From: Alphaproteobacteria bacterium
GTDB taxonomy: Bacteria; Pseudomonadota; Alphaproteobacteria; Micropepsales; Micropepsaceae
Reading direction: 5' to 3'
Assembly (NCBI GenBank): GCA_028871795.1
Contig: JAGWMG010000016.1
Coordinates: 1 to 63,954 of the forward strand
Length of the DNA: 63,954 nt
The notes beneath the pieces were generated by a model, which made no database searches, was not told the origin of the DNA, and was given only the letters and a program-made list of their open reading frames with translations. The position numbers and the translations under genes were made by a program. Shown piece after piece: positions 44,270 through 53,618 of the stretch. Positions within the stretch are counted from its first letter, which is position 1. The number at the start of each line of letters is the position of its first letter.

Positions 44270-45061
44270 ATGCCGTTCGTTCCAAAGGCGTCCTTCGCTT
44301 GGAGGGCATACCGGCGGTTGGTGCGAACGCAGGTCGAGTACTTCTCGGCACCCGACCCGTTCCCTGCTGTCGATGTCCTGAAGCTGTGCAACCTGCCGGC
44401 GCCGTTCCCCGGCGTGGTGAACGGGACATGCCCGACCGTCGTCGTCGACCTCGGGCAGCCCGAGGAGGCGCTGTGGAACGGCGTGGAGTCCAAGACGAGA
44501 AAGGTCATCAGACAAGCCGTCCGCGACGGCGTTCAGGTCGGCATCGTGCCAGAGTTGACGGCAGAAAAGTGGAGCGCCTTCCGCGCGGCTTACGGCGAAC
44601 TGCGAAGCCGCAGGAAAAACGCGGACCCCCTCGGCGTCGGACAGATCGGCGAACTGATGGAGAAAGGCATTTTCGTGATGACAACGAGTCACGACACCAA
44701 CGGCAATGTGCTGTCGTGGCACAGCTATGTTCGCTGCCACGGCCGGGCGCGCCTGCTCAATACGGTTTCGGCCATCGATCCGGAACGCGGCACGCACTGG
44801 AACAACCTAGTCGGACGGGCCCACCGTCTTCACCATTGGAACGACATGCTTCTCTTCAAGGGACAGGGCGTCGGCCTCTACGACCTCGGCGGGGTTTATC
44901 GCGGAACTGTGGACCAGCAGCAGATCAATATTGCCAATTTCAAGCTCAGCTTCGGCGGCAAGCAGGCCGAGACATACGATTCCGTGTTGCCCCTCACAGA
45001 CTGGGGACGTATCGCATTGTCGCTCGTCGCCAGGATCGGCGCCGAAGCACGTTCCGGCTGA
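44270..45061 (+). CDS. FemAB-like (GNAT-fold) acyltransferase
   Basis: A 263-residue protein related to FemAB/peptidoglycan-bridge enzymes and their GNAT relatives. The second-domain pattern SWHSYVRCHGRARLLNTVSA then THWNNLVGRAH and FKGQGVGLYDLGG, NIANFKLSFGGK is the typical one. FemAB enzymes add amino acids to peptidoglycan, but distant relatives serve capsule and exopolysaccharide synthesis, often next to polysaccharide deacetylases, as here. The polysaccharide deacetylase gene starts 17 nt after the stop. No signal peptide, so cytoplasmic. Confidence 0.72.
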   Translation: MPFVPKASFAWRAYRRLVRTQVEYFSAPDPFPAVDVLKLCNLPAPFPGVVNGTCPTVVVDLGQPEEALWNGVESKTRKVIRQAVRDGVQVGIVPELTAEKWSAFRAAYGELRSRRKNADPLGVGQIGELMEKGIFVMTTSHDTNGNVLSWHSYVRCHGRARLLNTVSAIDPERGTHWNNLVGRAHRLHHWNDMLLFKGQGVGLYDLGGVYRGTVDQQQINIANFKLSFGGKQAETYDSVLPLTDWGRIALSLVARIGAEARSG

Positions 45062-45078
45062 CAAAGGAATCCGACGCC

Positions 45079-45759
45079 ATGGAAATCTGCTTGATGTTGC
45101 ATGGATTGGGCCCGCCTCCGCCGCACGTCGCCGCAGACGAAGCGGCTTATTGGTTGACGACGGAAACATTCGCTCGCGTCCTCGATCTCGTGCGGCAAAC
45201 GCACAACCATGTGCGGATTACGTTTGACGATGGCAACGTCACCGACGCGCGGATTGCATTGCCGGCGTTGCGGGAGGCGGGGCTTTCCGCGGCGTTTTTC
45301 ATACCCTCGGATCGCATCGGCGAGACGGGATATTTGAGCGAAGGTGACATCCGCGAATTGCGCGCCGCAGGTATGGAGATCGGTTCGCACGGTTGTGCCC
45401 ACATCAGGTGGCCGCAGGTCCCGAGCGAGGTTGTTGCGGAAGATGTCACCCGCTCGATCGCCAGATTGAGTTCGATCCTGGGCGAAAAAATCGAGACAGC
45501 CGCGGTGCCCTTCGGCGACTGCAATCTGAGGGTCCTGCGGGTGTTGCGGACGCTCGGAATGCGGCGCGTCTACACGAGTTTCCGGGGACCCTCCCGCGAC
45601 GGTGCATGGCTTGTGCGCAGGGACTGCCTGACCGCCGGCATGTCGCAGGCGCGAATCCGCGAACTGATTACGAAAACCTATACCGCCGTCGATGGCGCGA
45701 TTTCATTCTTGCGCATGTGGCGACATGCCGGTCCCGCATCGAATTGGCCAGCTACCTAA
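45079..45759 (+). CDS. Polysaccharide deacetylase family protein
   Basis: A 226-residue protein with the NodB fold. The metal site is visible: VRITFDDGNVTDARIALPAL holds the DD pair, and IGSHGCAHIRW has the H-x3-H motif. A later FGDCN loop is consistent with the family. It should remove an acetyl group from an amino sugar in a glycan or glycolipid. No signal peptide, so likely cytoplasmic. The ATG at 45079 follows AAAGGAA. Translationally close to the FemAB-like gene upstream, and it meets the HSL-type hydrolase gene tail-to-tail. Confidence 0.85.
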   Translation: MEICLMLHGLGPPPPHVAADEAAYWLTTETFARVLDLVRQTHNHVRITFDDGNVTDARIALPALREAGLSAAFFIPSDRIGETGYLSEGDIRELRAAGMEIGSHGCAHIRWPQVPSEVVAEDVTRSIARLSSILGEKIETAAVPFGDCNLRVLRVLRTLGMRRVYTSFRGPSRDGAWLVRRDCLTAGMSQARIRELITKTYTAVDGAISFLRMWRHAGPASNWPAT

Positions 45760-45763
45760 GACT

Positions 45764-46708
45764 TCACCTCGCCTCCAGCATCCGGCGGAGTGCTTTCGCG
45801 GCAGCGGACAGCGCGGCGTGTGCCTGGGGCAGTACCGCCTGTAGACAGACGAAGTCGTGGAGCATGCCGGGATAATCGACGACGGTCACGTCCACGCCGG
45901 TGGCGCGCATTTTCTCGGCGTATGCGAGGCCTTCGTCGTGCAGCGGGTCGTAGCCTGCGAGCATCACATAGGCCACAGGCAGGCCGCTAAAATCTTTTGC
46001 CAGGAGCGGTGAAAGGCGCGGATCGTTCGAATCCGTCCCGGGCGGAATGTAGTTGCGGTAAATCCAGTCCAGAATCTTCTGGTCGAGCACATTGACCAAC
46101 GCAAACTCGCGCCGCGACTTGAACGCGCCGCCCAACTGCGTCAAGGGAAACATCAGGAGCTGGGCGCCGATCTTCGGACCGTTCTTTTCCTTGGCGCTCT
46201 GGCAAACGACCGCCGCCAACGTTCCGCCCGCCGAATCGCCGCCAACGGCAATCCGGTTGGCGTCCACATCGAGCCTGGCCGCATTCGCTTCGATCCAGCA
46301 TGTGGCGGCAAACGCGTCGTCCACGGCAGCGGGGAACTTGTGCTCCGGCGCCCGTCGATAATCGACGGCCACCACGCGCGCGCCGGATTCCGATGCCAAG
46401 AGGCGGCAGATGCCGTCATGGCTGTCGAGATCGCCGACCGTGAAACCGCCGCCATGGAAGTACACGACCGCGGGCAAGGCTTCGCCGCCGGCCGCCACGG
46501 GCGTGTAGATCCGCAGCCTTAGGTCACCCTCGGGTCCAGGCATCGAGATATTCTCGATCTTGCCCACGGGGACATCCTTGGGACCGACCATCGCCATCAT
46601 GGCCGCGAAGGCTTGGCGCGCCGCCGTGGGCGGCAGTTGCCAGTGAGGAGGCGAAGGCGTTGCGGCCAACTGGTCCAGGAACGCTTTCGCAAGCGGATCG
46701 AGGGGCAT
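45764..46708 (-). CDS. Alpha/beta hydrolase, HSL (lipase/esterase) family
   Basis: A 314-residue esterase of the hormone-sensitive lipase family. The oxyanion motif VVYFHGGGFTVGDLDSHD and nucleophile GGDSAGGTLAAVV are unmistakable, with the Asp in DPLHDEG and the His in MLHDF. Short-chain acyl esters are the usual substrates. The ATG at 46706-46708 (MPLDPLAKAFLDQL) is used; the frame is open upstream. Confidence 0.92.
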   Translation of the reverse strand: MPLDPLAKAFLDQLAATPSPPHWQLPPTAARQAFAAMMAMVGPKDVPVGKIENISMPGPEGDLRLRIYTPVAAGGEALPAVVYFHGGGFTVGDLDSHDGICRLLASESGARVVAVDYRRAPEHKFPAAVDDAFAATCWIEANAARLDVDANRIAVGGDSAGGTLAAVVCQSAKEKNGPKIGAQLLMFPLTQLGGAFKSRREFALVNVLDQKILDWIYRNYIPPGTDSNDPRLSPLLAKDFSGLPVAYVMLAGYDPLHDEGLAYAEKMRATGVDVTVVDYPGMLHDFVCLQAVLPQAHAALSAAAKALRRMLEAR

Positions 46709-46778
46709 CGAATCCCTTGGTAAGCCGTTGCGGCGTGAGTTTGGACGGATCGGCAAACGCCGCGCAAGACCGCGCAGG

Positions 46779-46991
46779 TCAGTGAATTGTGGGGGCGCGG
46801 TCGGGGTCGAGGCGATGCTGCGCGATGTCGTCCAGCAGCACCGACAATGCGAGCCAGAAGCGAGCACGCTCGCGCTCGCCTTCCGCCTCGAGCGAAGCGC
46901 ATGCGCGCCGCGCATAATCGCGCGCGATCAAGCCATGCTCGGCGGCCAGTTCGCTTGCCAGAATGCAAAGATCGCCGGCGGAGATGCGCAT
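46779..46991 (-). CDS. Small conserved-looking cytoplasmic protein
   Basis: A 70-residue protein reading MRISAGDLCILASELAAEHG, then a helical Ala/Arg/Glu-rich part and a closing LDDIAQHRLDPDRAPTIH. Small proteins of the same pattern occur in other Alphaproteobacteria as I recall, but I know of no function. It may start 11 codons upstream at 47024. It is divergent from coaBC with about 160 nt between. Confidence 0.55.
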   Translation of the reverse strand: MRISAGDLCILASELAAEHGLIARDYARRACASLEAEGERERARFWLALSVLLDDIAQHRLDPDRAPTIH

Positions 46992-47153
46992 CGCGGTCAA
47001 CTCTTGACAACGGTGCCATCTCACCAGAACAGGGTAATCGTCAGGTTAAGGACACTTCGCCCGCCAAGGTTGCTTGAAACTACACTTCACATTCGTTATT
47101 ACTACCAAATACCTATTATGAGTCTGTATTTCCCGTTACAGGGAGGAGGTCGC

Positions 47154-48353
47154 ATGCGCAGCCAAAGCGTCCTGCTCATTATCGGGGGCGGAATCGCCGC
47201 CTACAAGTCGCTTGAGCTGATCCGACGCCTCAAAGAGCGCGGCATCGGGACTCGGGCCATCTTGACCAAGGCGGGCAGCGAATTCGTGACACCCCTCTCG
47301 GTCGCCGCCCTGACCGGCGAAAAGGTCTATTCGGATTTGTTCAATCTGACCGACGAAGCGCAGATGGGTCACATCCAGCTTTCCCGCAGCGCCGAACTCG
47401 TGGTTGTGGCGCCGGCAACCGCCGATCTGATGGCAAAACTGGCGCACGGACTTGCCAACGATCTTGCTTCCACCGCCCTGCTTGCCACCGACAAGCCCGT
47501 GCTGATGGCGCCAGCGATGAACGTGCGGATGTGGAACCATCCGGCGACGCGCCGCAATCTCGCGATCCTGAAAAAGGATGGTGTGATCTTCGTCGGGCCG
47601 AACGACGGCGAGATGGCCTGCGGCGAATACGGACCGGGACGCATGGCCGAACCGGACGAAATCGCGGCGGCGGTGGAAACGGCGATGGCCGCGCAATCGG
47701 CAGGACCGCTGGCCGGCGTCAAGGCGCTGGTGACCGCCGGTCCGACGCGCGAACCGCTCGATCCGGTGCGGTTCATCGCCAACCGTTCCTCCGGCAAGCA
47801 GGGCTATGCGATCGCCGAGGCTCTGGCTCGGGCCGGCGCCGAGACGATGCTGGTTTCCGGGCCTGTCGACATCGCGACGCCGTCGCGGGTAAAACTTTTG
47901 CGCGTGGAAACCGCGCGCGAGATGCTGGCGGCATGCCAGTCCGTGCTGCCGGTGGACGTGGCGGTGTGCACGGCGGCCGTCGCCGACTGGCGTCCGCAAA
48001 CCGTTCCCAACAACAAGCTCAAGAAGTCGGACGGCGCTCCGGCGATCAAACTGACCACCAATCCGGACATCCTTTCGACACTCGCCCATGACCCGCGCCG
48101 TCCCGCCCTGTTGATCGGCTTTGCCGCCGAAACCGAAAACGTCGTCGCCTATGCCGCGGAAAAGCGGTTGGCGAAGGGCTGCGACTGGATCGTCGCCAAC
48201 GATGTCGGCGGCGGCGTCATGGGGGGCGACCGCAACAAGGTGCACCTCATCACCGCTGTTGGAACGGAGAACTGGCCGGAAATGAAGAAGAGCGAAGTCG
48301 GCGTCCGGCTTGCGGCGCGCATCGCGGCGGCCTTGAAGGGCAAAGCGGCATGA
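47154..48353 (+). CDS. coaBC: Bifunctional phosphopantothenoylcysteine decarboxylase/synthetase
   Basis: A 399-residue flavoprotein that both ligates cysteine to 4'-phosphopantothenate (CoaB) and decarboxylates the product (CoaC) in CoA synthesis. The CoaC half carries the GHIQLSRSAELVVVAPATAD segment and the MACGEYGPGRM active Cys loop; the CoaB half has VTAGPTREPLDPVRFIANRS and VCTAAVADWRP with the KLKK motif after it. GGGAGGAGG precedes the ATG at 47154; the longer open frame upstream is not coding. The stop overlaps dut by 4 nt. Confidence 0.96.
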   Translation: MRSQSVLLIIGGGIAAYKSLELIRRLKERGIGTRAILTKAGSEFVTPLSVAALTGEKVYSDLFNLTDEAQMGHIQLSRSAELVVVAPATADLMAKLAHGLANDLASTALLATDKPVLMAPAMNVRMWNHPATRRNLAILKKDGVIFVGPNDGEMACGEYGPGRMAEPDEIAAAVETAMAAQSAGPLAGVKALVTAGPTREPLDPVRFIANRSSGKQGYAIAEALARAGAETMLVSGPVDIATPSRVKLLRVETAREMLAACQSVLPVDVAVCTAAVADWRPQTVPNNKLKKSDGAPAIKLTTNPDILSTLAHDPRRPALLIGFAAETENVVAYAAEKRLAKGCDWIVANDVGGGVMGGDRNKVHLITAVGTENWPEMKKSEVGVRLAARIAAALKGKAA

Positions 48354-48817
48354 CGACGCTCGAGATCGTGCGCCTGCCGCACGCCGCAGACCTGCCCCTG
48401 CCCGCTTACGCGACCGGCGGCTCCGCAGGCCTCGATCTGCTCGCCGCCGTGGATGCCGAGGTCGAGTTGAAACCGGGCGCGCGGATCTGCGTCCCTTGCG
48501 GCATCGCCATCGCGCTGCCCGCGGGCTTCGAGGCGCAGGTGCGCCCGCGCTCCGGCTTGGCGCTGCACCACGGCGTCACCCTGCTGAACGCGCCAGGCAC
48601 GATCGACAGCGACTACCGCGGCGAGGTGAAGGCGACGCTCGTCAATCACGGCGAAGCCGCCTTCCGCATCGCGCGCGGTATGAAGATCGCGCAGCTTGTG
48701 ATCGCCCGGCACGAGACGGTCGAACTGCGCGAGGTCGGCGAATTGCCCGCCAGCGAACGAGGCGCCGGCGGCTTCGGCTCGACGGGGCTCCATGCCGCAA
48801 CCAAGAGAACGGCCTGA
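48350..48817 (+). CDS. dut: dUTP pyrophosphatase
   Basis: A 155-residue trimeric dUTPase. Five conserved motifs are in place: GGSAGLDLLA, RPRSGLA, LNAPGTIDSDYRGEV, MKIAQLVI and the C-terminal RGAGGFGSTGLH that closes over the active site. It removes dUTP and supplies dUMP for dTMP. Coupled to coaBC, the usual order in this class. Confidence 0.97.
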   Translation: MTTLEIVRLPHAADLPLPAYATGGSAGLDLLAAVDAEVELKPGARICVPCGIAIALPAGFEAQVRPRSGLALHHGVTLLNAPGTIDSDYRGEVKATLVNHGEAAFRIARGMKIAQLVIARHETVELREVGELPASERGAGGFGSTGLHAATKRTA

Positions 48818-48820
48818 CCG

Positions 48821-49273
48821 ATGCTCAAGCTTTCCCGAAAGACGTTGCTGGCTTTGGAAGCGGTGATCGACATCGCCTTCAACGCCCGCCCGGAGCCGGT
48901 CCAGGCCAGGGAGATCACCGCGCGCCAAGGCGTCCCGCAGCGCTATCTGGAACAGGTCATGCAGCAGTTGGTGCGCGCCGGAATCCTGAGGGGCGTGCGC
49001 GGACCGCGCGGCGGCTACCGGCTCGCCCGCGAACGGCGGCGGATTTCGGTCGGCGACATCGTGCGCGCCGCGGAAAGCATTGAAGAAGAAACCTCCGACG
49101 ACACCTCGCCGCGTTCGGAACTCGCCACCCATATCGTGACGCCGTTCATCCAATCCCTGCAGAGCGACGTGATGGCGAAGCTGGACTCCATCACCATCGA
49201 GGATCTGTGTCAGCGTGCCCGCGCCGCCGGCGTGGATGGGGGCGAAAAGACCACCGCCGATTTCACAATCTAG
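48821..49273 (+). CDS. Rrf2 family transcriptional regulator
   Basis: A 150-residue winged-helix regulator of the Rrf2 family, similar to CymR and IscR. The recognition region [19 protein letters not shown] then [14 protein letters not shown] and [11 protein letters not shown] is typical. Only one cysteine (DLCQRA) is near the usual cluster, so an Fe-S cluster like that in IscR is unlikely. It precedes cysK by about 10 nt, so it may sense cysteine status and control cysK, in the manner of CymR; that is inference. Confidence 0.85.
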   Translation: MLKLSRKTLLALEAVIDIAFNARPEPVQAREITARQGVPQRYLEQVMQQLVRAGILRGVRGPRGGYRLARERRRISVGDIVRAAESIEEETSDDTSPRSELATHIVTPFIQSLQSDVMAKLDSITIEDLCQRARAAGVDGGEKTTADFTI

Positions 49274-49283
49274 GAGAATGATG

Positions 49284-50243
49284 ATGACGGATCATAAGCC
49301 CGGCCGCGGCCGCATCTATAATTCCATCACGGAAACCATCGGCGACACGCCCCTGGTGCGCCTGGCGCGCCTGCCGAAGGAGGCCGGCGCCAAGGCGGAC
49401 ATCCTGCTCAAGCTCGAATTCTTCAATCCCATCGCCAGCGTCAAGGACCGCATCGGCGTGTCGATGATCGAGGCGCTGGAAACGCAGGGCAAGATTTCGC
49501 CTGGCAAGTCCACGCTAGTCGAGCCGACCAGCGGTAACACCGGGATCGCGCTCGCTTTCGTGGCCGCGGCCAAGGGCTACAAGCTCATCCTGGTGATGCC
49601 CGAAACCATGTCGATCGAGCGCCGCAAGATGCTGGCGCTGTTGGGCGCCGAAGTGGTGTTAACCGAAGGTCCCAAGGGCATGAAAGGCGCCATCGCCAAG
49701 GCGCAGGAGATCGTCGCTTCGACGCCGGGCGCGGTCATTCCGCAGCAGTTCGAGAATCCCGCCAACCCGGACATCCACCGCCGCACCACGGCGGAAGAAA
49801 TCTGGAACGACACCAACGGCAAGGTCGATGTGGTGATCTCGGGCGTCGGCACGGGCGGCACCATCACCGGCGTCGGCCAAGTGTTGAAGGCGCGCAAGCC
49901 GAGCGTGAAGATGATCGCGCTCGAGCCCGAGGATTCGCCGGTGCTGTCCGGCGGCCAGCCGGGTCCGCACAAGATCCAGGGCATCGGCGCGGGCTTCGTG
50001 CCGGCGATCCTCGACCGCAAGCTGATCGACGAGATCATCACGATCTCGAACGAGACCGCCTTCGAGACCGCACGCAAGGTGGCGCGCCTGGAGGGCATTC
50101 CCGTCGGCATCTCGTCGGGCGCGGCGGTGGCGGCGGCGCTCGAAGTGGGGGCGCGCTCCGAGATGGCCGGCAAGACCATCGTGGCGATCATCCCGTCGTT
50201 CGCGGAGCGCTACCTTTCGACGGCGCTGTTCGAAGGGTTGTGA
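49284..50243 (+). CDS. cysK: Cysteine synthase A
   Basis: A 319-residue PLP enzyme that makes cysteine from O-acetylserine and sulfide. The PLP lysine is in [21 protein letters not shown] is the substrate loop and [12 protein letters not shown] binds the cofactor phosphate. Three ATG codons stand in a row (49278, 49281, 49284); AGGAG at 49272-49276 gives a 7-nt spacing to the third, which I use. Next to an Rrf2 regulator, which suggests cysteine-responsive control. Confidence 0.95.
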   Translation: MTDHKPGRGRIYNSITETIGDTPLVRLARLPKEAGAKADILLKLEFFNPIASVKDRIGVSMIEALETQGKISPGKSTLVEPTSGNTGIALAFVAAAKGYKLILVMPETMSIERRKMLALLGAEVVLTEGPKGMKGAIAKAQEIVASTPGAVIPQQFENPANPDIHRRTTAEEIWNDTNGKVDVVISGVGTGGTITGVGQVLKARKPSVKMIALEPEDSPVLSGGQPGPHKIQGIGAGFVPAILDRKLIDEIITISNETAFETARKVARLEGIPVGISSGAAVAAALEVGARSEMAGKTIVAIIPSFAERYLSTALFEGL

Positions 50244-51172
50244 GCAAATTTCGCTAACAAATCCGGTCTGTCCGTGCAGATCGCGTCAAGGCCGCGTGTG
50301 GCGAGTGCGCGCATCTCGGCCGGATCGTTGACGGTCCACGCCCCAACCTTGAGACCGAGGCCGCGCGCCTCGGCGACGGTTTGCGCGTCGATGTCGGTCC
50401 GCGCGGGAAACCAGCCGTCGCCGCCCGCCGCACGAATGGCCGCGACGATCGAGCCGCCGTGTTTGACCGCGTCGAAGCCGCCGGCCCAGGGCGAAATCCC
50501 TTCCCGCGCCCAATAGCGCAGCATCTGCAGCGCCGCCTCGCTCGGCGGATCGTCCTCGGGCGGCGGCACGCCGTCGCGAAACCAGCTTTGCGGCAGCGTC
50601 GTGAACCAGCACTGCGCGGACGGCGCGATCTTCTTGGCGTGCAGCAGACCGGGCCAATCGAAGCCCACGAAGATCGTGCGGTCCAGATAGCCGTGCGCCG
50701 TCAGCACCGCGACCGCGCGCTCGGCGAGGTCCTCGGGCAGCGCCGAGGCATCGCGATCGGAAAAGCACGTCTTCAATTCCACGAACAGGCGGAACGGCGC
50801 AGGCGCGGTCTTCGCCACCGCCACGACTTCGTCGAGCGTCGGGATGCACTCGCCGTCCTGCCACGCGACGCCAGGGTGTGCGCGTGCGTATGCGCTTTGC
50901 GGATCGGCACGGCCGACGTCGTAGCGCCTGAGCTCGGCGAGCGACAAATCCTTGAGACGCGGCGTCGGCGGACTCAGCCAGCGTCCTTCGTCGCGGCAGA
51001 TGTCCGGTTTCAGGCGATAATCGTGGAACACCACCACTTCGCCGTCGCGCGACAGTTGCACGTCGAGTTCGGCCCCGTCACAGCCCTTCGCAACGGCGCA
51101 AGCGAAGGCCGCCAACGTATTCTCGGGACGCAATTGCGCGCCGCCGCGATGGGCGATGTTCCAGGGCCGCAC
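50210..51172 (-). CDS. Glycerophosphodiester phosphodiesterase
   Basis: A 320-residue UgpQ-like enzyme that releases glycerol-3-phosphate from phospholipid-derived diesters. The catalytic segments are [19 protein letters not shown] with the paired His/Arg and Glu, [12 protein letters not shown] and VVFHDYRL with the second His. No signal peptide is visible, so cytoplasmic. The start is a GTG at 51172. The 3' end overlaps the tail of cysK by 34 nt on the opposite strand. Confidence 0.9.
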   Translation of the reverse strand: MRPWNIAHRGGAQLRPENTLAAFACAVAKGCDGAELDVQLSRDGEVVVFHDYRLKPDICRDEGRWLSPPTPRLKDLSLAELRRYDVGRADPQSAYARAHPGVAWQDGECIPTLDEVVAVAKTAPAPFRLFVELKTCFSDRDASALPEDLAERAVAVLTAHGYLDRTIFVGFDWPGLLHAKKIAPSAQCWFTTLPQSWFRDGVPPPEDDPPSEAALQMLRYWAREGISPWAGGFDAVKHGGSIVAAIRAAGGDGWFPARTDIDAQTVAEARGLGLKVGAWTVNDPAEMRALATRGLDAICTDRPDLLAKFAHNPSNSAVER

Positions 51173-51199
51173 GGATGCCCTCCCTGACCGGCCGGAAGG

Positions 51200-51703
51200 C
51201 TAATCGAAATAGAAGAATCCCGCGAGCGCCCATTTGCCGCCGCGGTCGGCCGGCAGGACCGGCAAGACGACCACTTCGACATGCAGCGTCTCGACCGAAC
51301 CGTTGGTCAGGCGCGAGTCGAAGATCAATGGCATGTCCTTGGCCAGCGCCGCCAGGGTGGCGCGGAGATGGTGGCGGAAGTCGTCCGGGGGGAACAGCTC
51401 CGACATCAGCTTGCCCTTGATGTCGCATCCGAAGCGGCCGCGGAGTGAAGCTCCCGCCAGCCGCACCCTGAAATCCCTGCGTCCGCCAACGGGTTCGCAG
51501 ACCATGACGCTGCTGAGGAGGCTCGCGATGGAACGGGAAGGCACATCGCGCCCGATGACGATTCCGTCCTTGGCGCGCGCATTCCAGAATGCGAGCAGCT
51601 TCTGCGCCTGGGGGTGCCTGGGCGATGCCACGAGCGAATATTCGTCGTGCAGGTCCATGACCCCGCCGCCAACGCCCGTGACAGTTCCCGATTGCTGCTG
51701 CAA
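51200..51703 (-). CDS. PAS-like domain protein
   Basis: A 167-residue protein with a single PAS-like domain and no attached output domain. The core reads DFRVRLAGASLRGRFGCDIKG and continues with a TLAALAKDMPLIFDS segment, as in the PAS_5 group found in Alphaproteobacteria. It may bind a small ligand or bind another protein. The start could be 51703 or an ATG at 51658 (MDLHDEYSLVA). Upstream and in the same direction as the GDPD gene. Confidence 0.65.
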   Translation of the reverse strand: MQQQSGTVTGVGGGVMDLHDEYSLVASPRHPQAQKLLAFWNARAKDGIVIGRDVPSRSIASLLSSVMVCEPVGGRRDFRVRLAGASLRGRFGCDIKGKLMSELFPPDDFRHHLRATLAALAKDMPLIFDSRLTNGSVETLHVEVVVLPVLPADRGGKWALAGFFYFD

Positions 51704-52168
51704 GGCTGGGCTCCCTCGGCGTCTCCTGCGTCCGCGCCTCGACCTCTTGCAGAAGAGTGTACCCGAATCCCATTAGACCGCCGTTAATGCCTTCGCCTGC
51801 ATTTTAGGGAACCGCCCTGCTGCTGCGGCAGCATCTTTGTGTCGCCGACGGGCGCAAAGCGGGGCCATCCGGGCGCGGAAGTTGACTTCGCCCATCCCCC
51901 AGGATACCCAAATCGCCGCACGCCGGGCATAGGGCTCGGCGCGCGATGTGAACGGACCTGCCGTATGCAGAACGATCTTTGCACGACAGTCGCGGCGGTG
52001 CCGTTCGTCCCTTGCGGGCGCGGCTGCGTCGTACCGGCTCGCGAGGAGCACGCCGCGTAAATCCCATACGCGCTTGCCGAAGTTCCCCCTCCCGAGCCCC
52101 GCTCTGGAGGGTTTTTTGCGTTTGCCGCACCGCAGCAGGGTTCGGCCAAGAAAAGACAAGTCAGTGCC
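51704..52168. other. Intergenic region with a possible leader RNA upstream of the MATE gene
   Basis: No protein gene seen. A possible promoter (TTGACT at 51882-51887, TACCCA at 51905-51910, 17-nt spacing) could start a transcript of about 200 nt ending at the terminator at 52087-52117. Several GC-rich inverted repeats lie in 51950-52085. It could be a small RNA or a leader of the MATE gene. Confidence 0.4.
52087..52117 (+). terminator. Rho-independent terminator ahead of the MATE gene
   Basis: CCCTCC (52087-52092) pairs with GGAGGG (52106-52111) and is followed by six T residues. It lies 52 nt before the MATE start codon and in its direction, but no gene ends just upstream on this strand, so it must end a leader or small RNA. 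Confidence 0.75.
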
Positions 52169-53590
52169 ATGACAGAGTTTGCAGAATTGGAATTGGACGG
52201 CGCGGGAGCGCGCATCGCGGCGACGGGCGCCCCCGCCTGGATCGCCGAAACCCGCGAGCTGATGAAGCTCGCGGCGCCGCTCGCCGCCACCCAGCTTGCG
52301 CAAATGGCGATTATGACCACCGACGTGGTCATGCTCGGACGGCTGGGAAAGGAAGCGCTGGCCGGCGCCGCACTGGGCAACACGGTTTTCTTCTTCACCT
52401 GGCTGATCGGGCTGGGCCCGACCGCGGCGATCTCGCCGCTGATCGCGCACATCCTGGGGGCCAGTCCGAACAACCGCGCGGGCGTGCGCGCGGTGGCGCG
52501 CATGGGTCTGTGGTCGGTGCTGCTCCTTTCGCTGCCGCTGGCCACGATCCTGCTGTTCACCAAAGAGATCCTGCTGGCCTTCGCCCAGCAACCAGCGCTC
52601 GCCGAAGCCGCCGGACGTTTCGTGAGGCCGCTGTGCCTGGGCCTGCCCTTCTCGCTCGGCTACCAGGTGCTGCGCAATTATGCCACCGCGCTCGGCAGGC
52701 CGAACTCTTCGCTGTGGGTGATGGCGGTCACCATCGGCTTCAATGCGTTCGGCGATTACGCGCTGATCTTCGGCCATTTCGGCATGCCGAGGCTGGAGCT
52801 GATCGGTGCGGGAACAGCCAGCGCCTGTTCGTATGCTTTCTGCTTCCTGGCGATGACGGCTGTCGTCTTCCTGACGCCGACCTTGCGCAAATACCGCATC
52901 TACCGCCGCTTTGCGCGGCCGGACTGGAGCAAGTTCGCCGAACTGTTCCGGCTGGGCATGCCTATCGGACTGACCATGATCTTCGAGGCATCGCTGTTCA
53001 ATTCGGCGACGCTCTTGATGGGCACCTTCGGAACGGCGTCGGTGGCCGCGCACCAGATCGCGCTCAACGTCGCGTCGATCACGTTCATGGTGCCGCTTGG
53101 CATCGCGATGGCGGCGACCGTGCGCGTGGGATTGGCCGCGGGAGCGCAAGACCGGATCGGCGTGCGGCGCGCGGGCACGACGGCGCTGGCCGTTTCGGTC
53201 GCGTGCATGAGTATCTTCGCGCTCGCGATCGCGCTCTTCCGCCACCAGATCGCCGGATTGTATTTTGCGGCGAATGTCGCGTCGAACGCCGACGCCATCG
53301 CGCTGACGGCGGTTTTCCTGCAGGTGGCGGCGGCGTTTCAGATCTTCGACGGCATCCAAGTCACGGCCGCGCTGAGCTTGCGCGGCCTCAAGGACGCCCA
53401 CATGCCGATGTGGATCGCCGCCGGCTGCTATTGGCTCATCGGCTTCCCGCTCTGCGTAGGTCTGGGCGTGGGATTGGGCATGAAAGGCCTCGGCGTCTGG
53501 ATCGGCCTTGCTTTTGCCTTATTTGTGGCAGCCATTTCCATGTGCTGGCGCTTCTATTATCTGTCTCGGCAGCGTTCGCCGCAATTTTAG
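52169..53590 (+). CDS. MATE family multidrug efflux protein
   Basis: A 473-residue membrane protein with about 12 segments and the internal two-fold repeat of the MATE family. It has TQLAQMAIMTTDVVMLGRLG in the first half and FEASLFNSATLLMGTFG in the second. It is expected to export cationic compounds in exchange for Na+ or H+. The ATG at 52169 follows a possible leader terminator. The gene stands apart from neighbours and may be regulated by the leader. Confidence 0.92.
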   Translation: MTEFAELELDGAGARIAATGAPAWIAETRELMKLAAPLAATQLAQMAIMTTDVVMLGRLGKEALAGAALGNTVFFFTWLIGLGPTAAISPLIAHILGASPNNRAGVRAVARMGLWSVLLLSLPLATILLFTKEILLAFAQQPALAEAAGRFVRPLCLGLPFSLGYQVLRNYATALGRPNSSLWVMAVTIGFNAFGDYALIFGHFGMPRLELIGAGTASACSYAFCFLAMTAVVFLTPTLRKYRIYRRFARPDWSKFAELFRLGMPIGLTMIFEASLFNSATLLMGTFGTASVAAHQIALNVASITFMVPLGIAMAATVRVGLAAGAQDRIGVRRAGTTALAVSVACMSIFALAIALFRHQIAGLYFAANVASNADAIALTAVFLQVAAAFQIFDGIQVTAALSLRGLKDAHMPMWIAAGCYWLIGFPLCVGLGVGLGMKGLGVWIGLAFALFVAAISMCWRFYYLSRQRSPQF

Positions 53591-53618
53591 ACGGAACGAG
53601 TTGCGAGAGGGTTCGCCC

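Noticed and set aside
43618..45081. Long open frame leading into the polysaccharide deacetylase
   Set aside because: The upstream part is a wrong frame of the flavoprotein and FemAB genes; the real start is the ATG at 45079.
51773..53401. Long minus-strand open frame of 542 codons
   Set aside because: It lies opposite the MATE gene and the translation is Arg/Gln/His-rich low complexity, typical of an antisense frame in GC-rich DNA.
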